Positions 43,541-56,886 are shown, counted from the stretch's first letter. The stretch: 64,000 bases of DNA from Gracilaria gracilis (GCA_030374805.1 JARGSG010000223.1:856369-920368); one strand, 5' to 3'. The notes: generated from the sequence alone by a model not told the origin. Numbers and translations: made by a program.

Positions 43541-45975
43541 AGTACATTCAGCTACGTCGAACCCCAGCAAACATACCGCTGTGGCTTTCCGTTTGCGTTG
43601 AATGCCTGACAAAGGCGCTTTGTCTCACTGCGTCAACGCGCGTTCAAAGCTATGCACCGCCAAGCTGCCGCCTCATTGTGGCCCACAACGCCATCGCCAG
43701 GCTCACCAGACGTAGGCTGCCAAGCATACAGCCGCTACTGCGCGTTTCAGTCGACCTGTGGATCCTGTGCACAGCCAGATTTAGATTCCGAACGCTTCGC
43801 GCTTCGATTCGCTTCACTCTAACCCTTTCGCGCGCTTTTTCCTATTTTTCCCCTCCAATATGACTCCCGGAGTCTCCTCTTTGCATTCTGGGCCACTGTG
43901 CTCGGCCACCTAAGTTTCCACGCCTCGCTTTTTGAGCTTACTCTCTTCCTTTCTTTGGTCTTTGCACCTCTTTGTCTAGGCCTACGCCCTTCGCCTGCTG
44001 GGTCTCTGTGCCCTTCACCTGGTTGGCTTTCCTGTCGTTCTTGGGTCTCCATGCTACGCATGCTCGCCACCGCCATTCGTAGCCCCCGATGCTTCTGCAA
44101 TTCGCCGCGCTGCTCCCGCCCCAAACCGGCGCCCATTGTCGCTCTTCCTTTGCGCCGTTGCGCTGCGCGGCCGTGCGATTTGTCTTGCTATCAACCCCTT
44201 GGTTTCAGTGCATTACCTTCTGCGCTTTGGCCTTTTGCTTTGTGGGTATCCGATTCTAAGGCCTCAGCGCCTTGGCTCTTGGACATTCGACCCTCGCTTC
44301 CTCGGGCTCTACGGCTCGCCTCCTAGAGCTCCCCACTTCGCCCAACGGGATTATTTTGTTCGCTTTCTGGGCCTCTTAGCCTCACCCCATGGGCTTGCTT
44401 GGGGGTTTTACACCGCTTGGTGCGGACCTGCACGCGACAATGTAACGTAGCGCGCCTCTCCGCCACGCGCCACCAATATGGGAACGACCCCGTGCTCGAA
44501 AGGGCGCCGATTGTACGCCTTCAGCTTGGTCAGTCTCAGCTCTCCATTGTCAAGCGAGCGGCAAAATGGAACTTCTTCTTCTGCATGTATCGGTTGGTGG
44601 CCTGTCGCGTATTATTTTTACAGAGCTCTGCTTCTCAACACACATTCCATTACTTACCCCTATCTCTATCTCATTACATGTTGTCTCTATCTTTTGGTTT
44701 GCAGACAATGCTGCGTGATGCAGATGGTAGTTGTGACGCAAGAATTTCATAGCTTTTTCTTTCGTTTCTGGCCTTCTTTGTTTTGCGTACGTGGTTTTTT
44801 TGGCGCTACGAGAGTTTTAATGGTGTTGAACGCTACGCTCAACCAGACTATTACTCTCTGAGATGCAAATGAAGTTCTAATTTGAATTTATTTCATGCAA
44901 AAGACCGTTCCAAATCGGAAATTTATCGCAGTTGGGACGGGAGAAGTGCTGTCCTTGTCGGACATACTGAACACGTACGGTTGGCCCGTACGAAGCAACA
45001 GAGCACTGTGAGTAGTTAATCGCTCTGTGTCTCTCGCCTTCCCAAAACTAAAGGATCTTCAGAAAGCGTTGCGGTAGTAATGAATAACAGATCAGGTGTA
45101 TTCTGTAAGCTCATTTTTCGGCTTGGCAGTGAGCACAGATCGAGTGGAAGTGTGGATAGTTCAAATATATTAAGCGGAGGCCCTGTGTCACAAGAGAATA
45201 AAGCGTTACTAGCTCAACGGTTTTCTAACATGATCGTAAGCGCGTCCGAACAAAGTTGAGATTACATTCCGACATCTGTGTAGTTAAAACCATTGTTTGC
45301 CTTAAAAATTCTCAACAGAAACTGTTCCTGCATAAATACCCACAAAAACCTTTGGCGCACCAATTCTCAAAGCCTCAAATTTGATTATATTTTACATCAA
45401 TTTTCTTCATTTCTTGAGTCGGTTGAAGCCGTAGTAAAGAACATGGAAAAGCTTACACTATTGTAAAAGCTATAGCTTTTGAAGTTATTCTGGATGGTCT
45501 AATTTGAGATTCCGAAGCCGTATAATATGAAACTGCTGGAACGAAACATGTGACCCAGAATACCTGTAAAGCATTTATGAGTCATAGAAGGGGCCAAAAG
45601 CTAACAGGATATGAAATTACGAATCGAAAAGATGCTAATCGTGCTCTTCCAGCGATGTTTGTAAAAGTAAAGAACGTGGAATGTATTTTAGATACAGAAT
45701 ATTGCTGGAGATCTTGTTCCGGAACCCGAAATTTTTGGAATCTGTCCAAAAATTCAATACTTAAGGCACTACTATATAGCTTCCAACTACTGCCATGTTC
45801 TAGTTCCATGCAATCAGAATATTGTTCTCCTGCGTACAGAATAAAGGTCGCAACTCAATATTTACCCTTCAACTTTCGCATCTTCCGTTAATATCGAAGG
45901 CTTGGATATTATTTTCCCTATTGAACTGGAAAATCTCTAAAGACACTTGTGTATCCTTATACATTGCTTTTTCAG
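43541..45975. other. Pyrimidine-rich then AT-rich intergenic sequence
   Basis: 43541-44850 stays C/T-rich on the plus strand like the transcribed parts of the LTRs in this window and might be a decayed LTR. No partner copy was found. 44850-45975 has no gene evidence, apart from short frames such as 45550-45891 with no motif. Confidence 0.4.
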
Positions 45976-46655
45976 GTGAACAAAGACATCTGATGCACTT
46001 TGAACCTCGTATGAATGTGAACACCTCTTCTCCTGAGAACGCCTTTACATGGAACAGAATATTATCCGGAAACAACGGAAATGAAAATCAATGCACGCAA
46101 AAACGTGAAGAACCGCAAGCATTCCTCTTTGCGCATAAACCGATCGAATTTCTCAATGACATTCATATTCCGGAGCTAATTGAATCAATTGAATCATCTG
46201 ATGTCGTGAGCAGAGATGTAGATAAAATTTGTGATGTGTTTGACGGACATTCTTCTTTCACTAATCTCGAGAGTACTAGATGGAATACCTGTGGCAAATT
46301 CTTATCTGATGTTAGTTTGAGCTCTCAAGAAAAAGATTTAATGCTGCAGACGTTAATTGAACCGAATTACGCATTAGCTCCAACTAAGAACAGTTTCTTT
46401 CAACGGTGTGAAAAACCTCTAGAGAGAGAATTGGATGCTTCCTGTAAGTTCTGTGGAAAACATTTCAATGTCAAGAGTTCAAAACGAGCGCATGAGAGTA
46501 GTAGCTGCTATTTGAATGGAAAAAAGCATCATCCCTGTACGATGTGTGGTAAGATGTTCAAAATCAAATCCAGCAGGGATCGACATCAGCGGAGGCACTG
46601 CAAACAAAAGAGAATGGCTGGAATCAGGTGCCTATCAAGAACCACAGGTTTATAA
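45976..46655 (+). CDS. C2H2-type zinc-finger protein, probable last exon
   Basis: An open frame ends at TAA 46653. A splice-acceptor-like site (TTGCTTTTTCAG) ends at 45975; the first ATG after it is 45993. The C-terminus has two finger-like units: CKFCGKHF with H and C ligands (SKRAHESSSC) and a canonical one, CTMCGKMF with RHQRRH, followed by a basic tail (KQKRM). The rest is acidic and without motif (IPELIESIESSDVVSRDVDK). DNA binding is likely from the fingers. No transposon hallmarks are attached, so this is the best candidate for an ordinary host gene, but the upstream exon is not identified and the frame upstream of 45976 is open by chance or as retained intron. Confidence 0.5.
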
Positions 46656-48119
46656 GATTTGCAACTGTAGTGTATACACTGTTCTATGGTGAACAAACGG
46701 CACGAATACGGCCAAGCTAAAAGTGGCGACGTATACGAGGAAGTATTCTTCCGCTTCCTAGCACAATCTTCCAGAGCGGTCTTTTTGCTATCTCTAGGGG
46801 TCTTTTTTGAAGATATAAAAATGAACCTCCACCACCACTTTCTGCCCCGATAATGTCTCTGCGACCGTTTGCCATTCTGCCAAACACCAACGTCTCCGTC
46901 TGCCACTCTCTCTGACCCACTGCCACCATAAGCCATCTTCAACGACTATTAGCGACTTCGTTTTTCATGGTTCCCCACCAGCACAGCTACTATACACATC
47001 TTGTCAACAGGGATTCGCTTTTGCGGCAGGCGCAAGGTTGTCAGCCTGTCGGCACTGCCCTAGAGCAGACTGCCACTATCATCCTTGCAAATCCGTCTGT
47101 GTGTTGTAGTTTTGCACCACCATTTTTTTTCTACAAGACGCACTTTCACTACTGCTGATGCCAAGGGACATGCACACCACCACTAGCAGTCTCACAATCC
47201 TCAAATTGCTGGCATTCTGCTGTCACCACTATGTGATGCCACTATCTCCGCTGGACATCCCCCCTCCTGGAAAACACTAGCCCCATTGGTCACCACCACA
47301 ATAGATTATACCGATGCCAACACATAACAGCCGCATCGATCATTCCTCTATCCGCACTACGGTCCCTAGACTTCTCTCGCCGGCATCTGTGTGCATGGTG
47401 ACCATAACAGTGGTGCACCACCAAGGGGCAAACAAGCCAAGCTGCTGCAGCCTCCACCGTACCGTCACTATGACACATCCCGAAACTCACTGCAATCAGC
47501 ACCACATTCTACGCTGGAGAGGTGCAATAGTGTAACCTGTACGTCGTAAAAAATGGTGAGCTGAAACAAGATATCTAAGTCGAACTCACCATCCATTGCC
47601 TGCACGATGTTAATCTTCCGGACATTACCTCCGCCCAACCTTAAAATATCCGTGTATTTTGAGAATATGTCATATGCATGAGTGGAGCTCATGCAATGTT
47701 TCAACTGTCTATAAAAACCCTCTTCTCGCACCAGCGGCTGAGAAGAGGGGGTGGTTCATCTCCTCGCTTGGCAATCCAGTTCATCTTTGAGCACAGTCAG
47801 TCACTCTTTTTTGGTCTCCTGGGCTATATGTCATTATGGTTTTGGGCTGTTTTATTTTTGCTTCAAATCAGTTCATGAATGGCGCACTTTTAAAGTTTGG
47901 TTGTGCGTGTTGGTTTTCATTCGTATCTACATTTCCAATAGTTCCAAGCAGGGGGTAGGATCTTGGTCTCTCGTGAGCTTTGTCTGTTTCTATCAATTGC
48001 TGTGCATTGTTTTACCGCTTTTCAACCAGCACTTCGCTCTGAACGTTCTACTTGTGAGGTAAAGCCGGGAACCGAAAGCAATACCACATAACGCGACAGC
48101 GAGTAGGCATACAAGGTGT
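46656..48119. other. Intergenic, CCACCACT-rich segment, TATA-like site at 47712
   Basis: 46830-47460 is rich in CCACCACT/GCCACTATC words, low-complexity. At about 47712 CTATAAAAACCC is followed by C/T-rich sequence, resembling the promoter-to-leader part of an LTR. No coding evidence. Confidence 0.35.
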
Positions 48120-48640
48120 TCAATCCTGTTCTATATTGGGGCAGAGTAGTAGCAGAACCCTCAGATGAGGCCGAAACGTGGCGGGCGTAATTCCGGGCTG
48201 CCTCCTCCTGGCTTCCAGACGGAAGTTAAAGGTGGCAATTGGGGAGGCGAAGCAGTGAAATCCACTGGATGTGGCGTATCCTGCAACAAAAGAGGCGAGA
48301 TAGAGTGTAGCCAAACGAGTTGCCCTGCGGAGCACAGAAACGTGAAAGTCGGGAATTAAAAAAGGCAAGTATGTACAAAAGGTCGAAGTGTAGCGAAGCC
48401 GTAAGACGGAGAACAGAAAATGTGCCAAAGAAAATGATAAATGAAAGGCCCTGACGACGGATCGGGGCTTCTCAGTGACGCAGGTGGATAACTTGTCGTC
48501 CGGATAAGTGGCGGTGTTTCCCGGGAATGGGGCGGAAGACCTTGCGTAAGCCGAACTCAAGCTAGAACCAAAAGCTTTATTGCGGTGTACTGAGAGATAC
48601 TGGCGCTCCATCGACATTCCTAAGTACTGTGGAGGCCGAG
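48120..48640 (-). repeat. Dispersed repeat, LTR-like, copy 1
   Basis: The minus strand aligns with the plus strand of 55066-55510. Shared words include GCGCAAGGTCTTCCG / CGCAAGGTCTTCCGCCCC, CACTGAGAAG..CCGATCCGTCGT, ATCCAGTGGATT and GAACACC.TGT. By eye about two-thirds of bases match. Open frames in both copies encode similar peptides by virtue of the shared sequence. It probably belongs to an LTR family with no complete member in the window. Confidence 0.65.
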
Positions 48641-50149
48641 GGGGGCCAGTGTAAATTTCTAAAATATTACACTAAACTAATAATAATAAATTCCAGAATT
48701 CATGCCAGCAGGCTAGGGTCCAGCAATGTGTATCTGGCGCATAATATGCACTGTAGAATTTATATAATATTGCAGCGTTTTGGACCACACTACTCTCTCT
48801 TGTTGTCAGCAATTTTCTATCTTTCGCTATTATGTTTGAAGTATCTATTTATTCATTAAGCTGTGCTGCACTAGCCTTATCGAAAGATATACATTGTGCT
48901 CTGCAGTAAAACTGGAGCTGCACATTTTAATCTGATGTGTTTCATGCGTGTTGGCTTTCGTCTATTTTATCCAATTTATCGCATTCCCCTTCGTGGGGAA
49001 AAGTTTCAGTTGGTGAGCGGCTCTATTTGATGTTAGATTCGACTGACTGAACCTGAGAGTGTATCATATCAGGTTCGTTCTTTGTTGGCGTGTTGCTTTT
49101 GGTTGCCAGTTGTTGTACGGACTACTAAGGCATGGTGGTCTGGTTTGCCTCATTTGGGCTGGTAATCTCGAGCTACGTTTGTGTGATTTTCCCAAGGTTT
49201 GTCAAAACACCCGTGCAGTTCACTTTTTTCCCTAAAAAATGGTGTCCACATTAGATAAAAGCCTGTAAGTGCTACGAGCATGTCTAACATGCCTTTAAAT
49301 TCACGATGCCAAAATTGAGTTTTAAAGACAGAAAATGAAGCCCGAAAGAAAGCATCTAGAGCATTCGTCGCTAGTTTTTTATGTTCGAGTACGACTGGAA
49401 GCAATGTGGCGTTGGCTCCGAGCCATTCGATTCAAATTTTCAACTACGCGTACAAAACTTGGTTTAAAATGGACCAATGAACAGAATGGTGTTCAGATCG
49501 TTCAGAGACTTACTCCCATTTCTCGCCGCAATGACTCCCATTGTTCTCACAGTAAACTGCGAACATTTTAGTTGATTTGTTGGGCGGTCGCTTCCATTTT
49601 TATAATTTCTTATGCATCTCAATGACCTCAAACGCCTTTTGGTGCACCTTCACATGAGGCAACATCTATTTGCTATCTTTAGCCAAACGATTTTACTTCT
49701 CAATCACTGAAAACAAAATCAGTAGCCGCAAAAGTTACAAAAAAGAATCAAAATTTTCTCTAATGTGGACAAAGGCAGATCTACACGGGAAAAGAACTAT
49801 TTGGGCCCAAAAAATGTATACAATTTGAAACATTTCCGACAAGGTTTTGGAATAGATCATGTTTTGTTCTAGAAGGCACATAACGATCTTCGAGAAAACT
49901 ACTTTAAACTTTGAGATCAACTACAAACCGCTACGGTAAGGTAGAACATCAATTAGAATTGAAGATTCAGGCATCTTTACGTTCTTCTAAAACCCATCGT
50001 GGCTTTGAAGATTTAGATTATGGTTCGAAAATGAGTCCATATTTGATTCAATTCTATGCATGGAAGTTTTGATACTCCATTCTACAGTTATTTTGGTCGT
50101 ATCACTTGAATAGAAGACATAGTGTTCACGATTCACAGTATATATCGGA
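48641..50149. other. Intergenic; weak transposase-like frame at 49150-49404
   Basis: No firm gene. The minus-strand frame 49150-49404 contains FGxxK-less residues, VALTGFYLMWTPFF, faintly like the C-terminus of DDE_Tnp_4 transposases, too weak to call. Confidence 0.35.
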
Positions 50150-50773
50150 ACTTTATAATGAGATAGATTTCAAAGGCTGGAGAGGAACTGCGGACTGCCG
50201 CCAAAAATCTTGGAGGAACTACCCCATTCAGTTGAAAGAGCAGTACCAAAATGGAAAAGATTGAAAGATGGGCATTATAGCTGTGATAGAATGGTGCGAT
50301 TGCGATCTTTACATTTGGCATTGGGTTTTTCAGTGGCCATCAACCAACGATGACAAAGAGATGGCGGCAACCTCTCATTTATTTAAAGACATTCTGTTCA
50401 AGAAGTTCGATTTCAATTTCCTGGTGTGGTACAGAATTCATGCGGAAGCTGCATTCAGGGACCTAAATTATTTTATAGATGACAATTTGTATGCGAAATA
50501 GTCAGTTTTGCTCGTCCCATACACAGATTACGATGTGAAGAAGAAAGCATTACACCCCACAGCAGGAAGGAAGAACAAATGAGGTTGAAAGACTTTTTGG
50601 TCTTCTACGACCGCGCTTTTGGTATTTCACGTGGTAATCTACGACTTGAGTATGAGATTATACGGGTCTCGCAGACCCGTGTAGTGCTGCAAAAGGTAAT
50701 CTTAGAAATGAAAGGGTTAGGAAATGTTCAGAAAAGCTTGGATGAAGAAGAAAGCGAATTAGACTTATTTTGA
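50150..50773 (+). pseudogene. Plant_tran-type Harbinger transposase remnant
   Basis: Fragments in the order of the Plant_tran family (DDE transposases of the Harbinger group): FKGWRGTADCRQKSWRNYPI (about 50170-50230, the ...GSIDC... block with the first Asp position read as ADC), LKEQYQNGKD, then 50268-50501 with DLYIWHWVFQWPSTNDDKEM (block usually W-H-x-x-F-G-x-P-G-x-N-N-D) and LNYFIDDNLYAK (usually YYLADGIYP). After stops, VERLFGLLRPRFWYF (about 50583-50630) is the block with the third acid, Glu. Several stops and frame changes. It is the only member of this subfamily in the window. No terminal repeats were found. Confidence 0.75.
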
Positions 50774-53700
50774 GAGCTCTACAACATGAATGTAACGAAA
50801 AAGGCTGAGTTTTAACTGCAAAACATTGCACAGAAAAACACGAGTAGGTATCTGATGAATGACGACCATATCGAAACCTTCTTCGTACGATGTAGTTTTC
50901 TCAACCTCTGCACTTAGTCATTAGGCGTTGAGTAAGGATATCATGATGAGACTAGGAAAGGATTAGTTCATTTTTGATTCAGGGATCTATCAGCGTTAAG
51001 CCTGCAAAAGTATTCCATTATTAAGGCTTAGAATTTCCTGTCCTCCATGTGTGCCTTCCTTTTCGACATTCAAAGAACTTTTGAGGCTTTGAGCGTTTCT
51101 ATCCACGGCCACCTTCTTTGCTGCTCCGTAACCCCGAGCCAGAGATTCTGTAGTTTTTGTTCATTATTCTTTTCATGACAGTTTCACTTTACCTTCATTC
51201 GTCAGCTAAGCATTTTAAAAACTTGATATCAATTTACTTCTTCTTCTATATGACGGATGGTTCTTCCTGCTGGCACCCTATCTATCATTCTAGATGTTTA
51301 TCTCATCTCGCCATGCGTTATTTGCACTATCTTCGTGATCTGCTCTTCTACGTTTCCTGCTTTGTCGAGCTGTTTGCGTCCTGAATTCTTATGGAATGGC
51401 TTATTTCTTTTGGCTGCAGTGTTATTTCTGCAATTCATTACTCTTGTGGTCTCCCTCGCCATCAATTTGGCATTCCTCGAACTCTGAATTATGTCCCATC
51501 TTCGGCTCTTGCTTAGCGAGATACATAATCGCACTGTCTCTTGTGCCACTTCGCTCACTAAATAATTGGGCTGACTATTCAAGAAGTCAGTAGTGTCTAG
51601 GTAAAAGCACTCTTGTGCCAGCTGTATCAATCATTCTTCATCTTTTCTACACGCCGCTATTCTGTAAGGCTTCATAACCTTGTAAGTTTTGTCTTCATCA
51701 CTAACTCTCGAGATTTTCGGTCCTTCTATTTTCTTCTTCACCACGATTAAGTGGTGCGCGGGACGGGCCCTATGGTCTCATATAAAGCGCAGGGACCTGG
51801 CTGTGCGTATCATTCTTCAATCTCGACACCTCTTTTTGACCCCATTCTAAACGCTATTCCGCTTCTGTCTGCGTCCATTTGCAGATTATTCACACCATTG
51901 GTCTAATAGAATCAATGCTTCAGTAGCAATGTGGGCTTTGTGTTTATTTAATCTGTGTCGAAAAGTATTTGCGGATGTGCTGTTTGTTTCCTTTTTGTTT
52001 CTCGCGATTATTAACACAAAACTGGGAAGAGCGGAAACTGGGCTGCCCGAAAGTTTTCAGAGTTCTCACTAATTTACGGCTGCGCCTGTGGTGGAGTTCT
52101 GTTTCTACTGGACAGGGTTATCGCGGTATATCTACGTTTTCTCGATATCCATCGTCATGGGTGATTGGGACTCGTGCATGTGGTGAGATCTCCATGCTAT
52201 CGGTGTGGTTTTGAGGGCAGACACTATGGTCTCGAACTTGGATACTTAAATTCATAATCAGGGCATAAAGGTTTGAATTGAAACGTGCTTTGTACGGAGA
52301 AGAGCCCCTAGTCTGGCTTAAAATGCAGAAATACACGGCCGGTGGACGTTCTTGTGTCTTGTTTTTTTGGAGTTTGTACTTTCTCAACGGCAGGAATTGT
52401 ACCTCCAATTATATGAATCTGTGCTTTTTGGCGGGAGGGATAGAGCATTTCAGTTTATTCTTCGAAAACACGGGCTTTATTTGGCTGATGAAACTCTTGC
52501 ATTTTCTGTTAATTCCGTTGCTAAAATTGTATTTAAACAGTGTCAAAATTGGTACTACCTTAGGGCCAGTGCCATAATTCTGAAGCTAAAAGTGCCATTT
52601 AGGGTCTTAGTAGAGAGTCATAACGCTAACGTTTTGTCTGAAAGTAGGATTTTAGAGTCAGGGTAATAATTATTACAGGGTATAAGCTTAGAAACGACAC
52701 AGAATACAAAAGCAGTTCAAACTGTATGATGGCAAAGGCAATGTCCACCATGACTATATAAGGAGTTAAAAGTAATGGGATATCCAAAATAACATCGGAT
52801 TACTTCTTCCAAACTACATAACACTGGAAATGGGAAACCATGGTGAATGAAGGGCCCACCGGTTTTATTTAAAATGAAAAGTGCAGGGAAAGTCCAAAAG
52901 ACATCCAATACATGAAAAAAATGCTCCAAATAATCAAAAAGTTTAAAGCCTGTGCGGGAAAAACGATTAGAAATAAAGATAACATATGTAAAGAAAAAAT
53001 ATATGAAGAAAAAATATCACCGAAAACTAGAAACAAATATAAGCTATGTAAAGGAAGAAATATGAAACTGAATAACTAGTACAAAATGTATGCCAATCTT
53101 GGGACGATGCCCTATCCTTTTTAAATATTTCTTTTCATCTCTCTTCAACGAAAAAGAATAAACTGCATATGCATCAACGCTAATACGAAAGTCAATATTC
53201 TATTAGAACAAGAATTTTTTGAAAAACATCCCAACATGATGAAGATAAGACATCGGTAAATGGCAAAAGATTCAACAGGAGAGGTAAAACAACAACAGGC
53301 AGACGAAAAGCAAGAACATAATTTAGAACTCAACAGGAAAATGCTCGCTACCTATTTAACGAATGAAATTAATTGAAGAAATAAAACAGCTGTACAAATC
53401 AGAAGTAGAACAGTAGAAAGAACAGAGGTGAAAGGGAAGCAAAAATATGATAAAAAGTAGAGTGATCGCAAGTTGGTAGCTTTTGACGACTACAAAAGGT
53501 ATGTATACGGGCCAGTTGTTTTTGATGGGAGTTCATCGTAGAGCACTGCTCTGCTCGAATCGATTTGGTACTGTCGCCTTGAATTACGAGGTTTATGCAT
53601 AGTAATGAAACATTTTTACCTGTTTCGTTCGCGCATATGGCGTGTTCTCAATATAAAAAACTGCTGGATTCCGTGTGAGGTATATCGTGTAGATGGCTTT

Positions 53701-55065
53701 TCTGCAGGAAATTTCAATTGGGTTTCTATTAGGTAAGGGCCATTATGTGACTCTGTTTACGAGTTAACGAGAAAGAGTGACTTTGTAGATGACCAATAAT
53801 CTCAACCCACGTCGGCAAAATTTTCAGTTTCCGTTTGCGTCTCACGCTTTTCCGCATACGGAAACTAAATCACAAAACCATTTGAATAATCTCTCTTTAT
53901 GTGAAGGCCTTTCGTACAATACTACGCACGCACGGACCCCTCCAATATGCTAGCAGAATCTCCGCGTATCTTGGGCGCTACGTGGCGGTGCCAAGCTGGT
54001 GCCAGTTCTGTGCGCGGTGGCGTCAGTACCCGAGACGAAGACGAACCCACCAGAAGCTGGGTTCTATCATTGGTTTTACTAACTCGATGACACGCATCTA
54101 GACTCGTTCTGGCGTGCAGAAACTTTCGGTGCTTATCGCGAGCTCGGGCGTGGAGCCACCCTCATGGTGGGGTCCAAGTGCGTGCTGTGACGCGCTCTGG
54201 CAGGCGAATGCCCGCTGTCTATGGACGCTGAAGCGCTGTAGATGCTCGTGCAGCGCGCTTTCTCTGACTTGTGAGTGATTCTTGCGCGTGGCGCTCCAAC
54301 AGGCACCGCTTGACTCCCGCTCATTTTCAAAGTACCCCAGCCTCCATTACTGCTTTGCGCGGTGCGCAGGTGCTCACTTGCTCCCCTGGCGGAAGCACTG
54401 GGCAGTGAATCGACGGACACGGGTGCAGGCTTTGAGTCTGGTGGTGCTCACCAACGGGCGCGCTGACCTGCTGACGGCGGGCAGCCTGACCTAGCTTGGT
54501 TCTCGAGATGGCGCATTCAAGCGCGTGAGTGGGGAGAATGACATATTGTCTGGGTTTCTTGGTACAGCTTCACAAAGGATGGTGCGTGGCGTGCGGCTTG
54601 GCGCGGACCACGGCACGCGGCATCGCGTTACGGTGGCGTTTGCCGTGGTAACGTGCGTGGTAACTTGAAGCAGCGGGCGCCTGCCATGCAAGCGCAAGGG
54701 CCACATCATAGCAGTTTAGGACATGCTGCCACTACTGGGCGACGGGGGACGCCGCGTGGCCGGTGCCAGTGTAGAGAAATTGTCCTTGGCAGGAACTGAG
54801 GGGGATGCAACTCATATATCCATTTTTATTCTCGGCTGAACTTTCTATTATTATGAAATGTATTCGGCTATTTGGGCCAGATTAGGGATCCGCCTACAAA
54901 GGGTATGATCAGCGTTACACATGTGCCGCCTCTGATTACCGGTTTCGCCGTCGCAAGAGTGCCACGGGGGTACACGTGGGTATTGTTGGTCGGCGTGCGT
55001 GGTACTTAGATGTTTTAGTTGATATTTGTTAGCCGTATATAAATGACGGCACTTGCTGCCACTGT
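50774..55065. other. Intergenic, nothing firmly recognised
   Basis: Includes a TATA-like site at about 51780 followed by C/T-rich sequence (LTR-like), a short frame at 52352-52666 with ELYLQLYESVLFGGRDRAFQ and no known motif, AT-rich DNA from 52680 to 53500, and a GC-rich block at 53900-54750. None gives a gene or complete element. Confidence 0.4.
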
Positions 55066-55680
55066 ATGGAAAGTAAACCTGAACGAGGCCTTGGATTTAG
55101 ATTAAGTTCCGCTTGCGCAAGGTCTTCCGACCCATTCCCGGGTAACACAGTCGCTTATGCGAACAAATTATTTACCTCCGTCACTGAGAAGTACCGATCC
55201 GTCGTTACGGCCTTTTATTTATCATTCTTTTGTAAATCTTTTCTGTTTTTGGTCTTACGGCTTCTCTGCACTCTGCCCTGTTGTAGAGGTTTGCCCTTTT
55301 TGTCACGGGATTATTCCCCGCTCTCACGAGTCTGTGCTTGGCAGTGGGATTCGCTTTTCTGCACTCTATCTGGCCTCTTCTGTTGCATTATACGCTAAAT
55401 CCAGTGGATTCCATCCATTATTCAGCAAGAGACCACCAGAAGCTACGCCCGGTACGTGTCAGCTTCATCGTAGGGGTCTGTCACTGCTCTGCTCCAATTG
55501 GGAGCAACGATGAACACCATGTGTGCGTAGCCGCTGGCGCAGTTTGGGGGTTTTCTTTCTGTTCCCTGTTTTGCCCCACAAGTGGTCTCCCGAATCAGAA
55601 TCGGCTTTTTTTCCAACGCTGGTTGGAGTGCAAACTGGTTTCTGATCGCTCTTTGTCGTACAAATACCGATAAGGTGTGG
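55066..55680 (+). repeat. Dispersed repeat, LTR-like, copy 2
   Basis: Aligns with the minus strand of 48120-48640. A TATA-like box (CGTATATAAATGACGG) at about 55034-55049 and a pyrimidine-rich body suggest promoter and leader of an LTR on the plus strand. It may belong to the element whose ORF starts at 57022. Confidence 0.55.
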
Positions 55681-56886
55681 GGTCCGCCTGGTAGAGGGAG
55701 CGCGCGAGGGCTCAACCTAAAGGGGAAAAACACACAACCAATATGGTAGTAGGGCACCTGAAACCCGCAGGGGCAAACGGCGGGGCAACTAGTCTAGACC
55801 GTGTAGGTGTACGGTAGTAGACGTCGACGCGCGGTAAAACCTGAATAGTAATAGAGTAGCAAGTGACCAAGATGGTATAGTTACTGCCCTAATGGTGCCT
55901 GACTTTACAATACCCGAGGGGGAAGGCGAGGTGCACCACAATATATACAAGGTGCACCGACGCCGATCTCCCCTGCGGGCATGACGTCATCGGCTGTGCC
56001 CATGACCTACTGCCATGGGCCAGCAATGCTAAACTATCCTAGACTATAAATTAGAAATTATAAATTATAAAATACAGAATACCAATTGGGTACAGTGCAG
56101 CCAGCAAGGTGCACCAGTAGGCCCACGTGGCACCAACCCATTGAGGTCTCATTGTACTACAGACCCCCTTCCTACCCTGAGCCACGCCCTCGTGGCTCCT
56201 AGATCCTTTCACCAAGTCGGTGGCATCGTCGTACCAATTTGGTCCCTGTCGCAGCCTTTGTGCCATCTCGCGCCGTGCGTCGCGTCGGCTTTGCATCGCC
56301 GAACGCACTCTGGTCACCACCTTGGTCATCACCGGTTGCGGCTCTATCCATTCCCATTTGTGGTTTGGGCGTGACGCGCGCCCATTGCATACCTCCAAGG
56401 TTGTACCTTTTTGGCTGCCCGGCTTGGACCCTTTTACCGTGTCGGTATACCCAGTGGGGGTGGCGGGTTGCGCCTTCGAGCTCGTGTGGGCACTGTACCG
56501 TGAAGGATTTTGGCGCCCACTTGGTTGCGGCGTGTCTCTCTGTCCCTTCGAGGTTCGAGTACCAACCCTTCGAGGCATTGCCGCTGACTCCATCGAGGTT
56601 GTTCCACCGTTCTCCCTTCTGGTTGCCTTCGCACCCCTTTGCGGTTTGTCTACGCGGGCTCGCGCCACCGTGGCTTTTCGTCCGACCGACAAGGTTGAAT
56701 CCGTTTATGGTGACCCCCGATCCTTATCTGAACCACATGGGTAGCCCTGGTACCAGCGTGCGGGCTCGCACCCGTAGCGGTACACGGCGATTGTCGGTTC
56801 CCCATGTTGGTCAATCGGACGCGGTAACCTCAAGGGACGGCGCGCCATAGGCGACCAATGCCGATACCTTACTGGTTGAACCAGCA
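55681..56886. other. Probable LTR or leader sequence before the 57022 ORF
   Basis: No gene. On the minus strand GGTAGGAAGGGGG at about 56163-56175 followed by TGTAGTACAATGAG would suit a polypurine tract and LTR start of a minus-strand element. On the plus strand the segment ends in CCAGCA at 56881-56886 directly before a TGG-type primer site. The two readings imply different elements, and I cannot decide between them without the second LTR copies. Confidence 0.4.

Noticed and set aside
42533-43609. 358-codon plus-strand frame and overlapping 325- and 270-codon frames
   Set aside because: Three frames are open over the same degenerate pyrimidine-rich repeat and no frame shows a domain or uneven conservation, so this is repeat-driven.
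49150-49404. Possible DDE_Tnp_4 transposase C-terminus on the minus strand
   Set aside because: Only one short block (ALTGFYLMWTPFF) resembles the family; no catalytic block or order of motifs supports it.
52625-52680. Palindrome GTAATAATTATTAC between two CAGGG words
   Set aside because: Short and AT-rich, no partner elsewhere; expected by chance in such DNA.
56220-56850. Overlapping plus-strand frames before the 57022 ORF
   Set aside because: Several frames overlap without motif in GC-rich sequence; more likely LTR or leader DNA.
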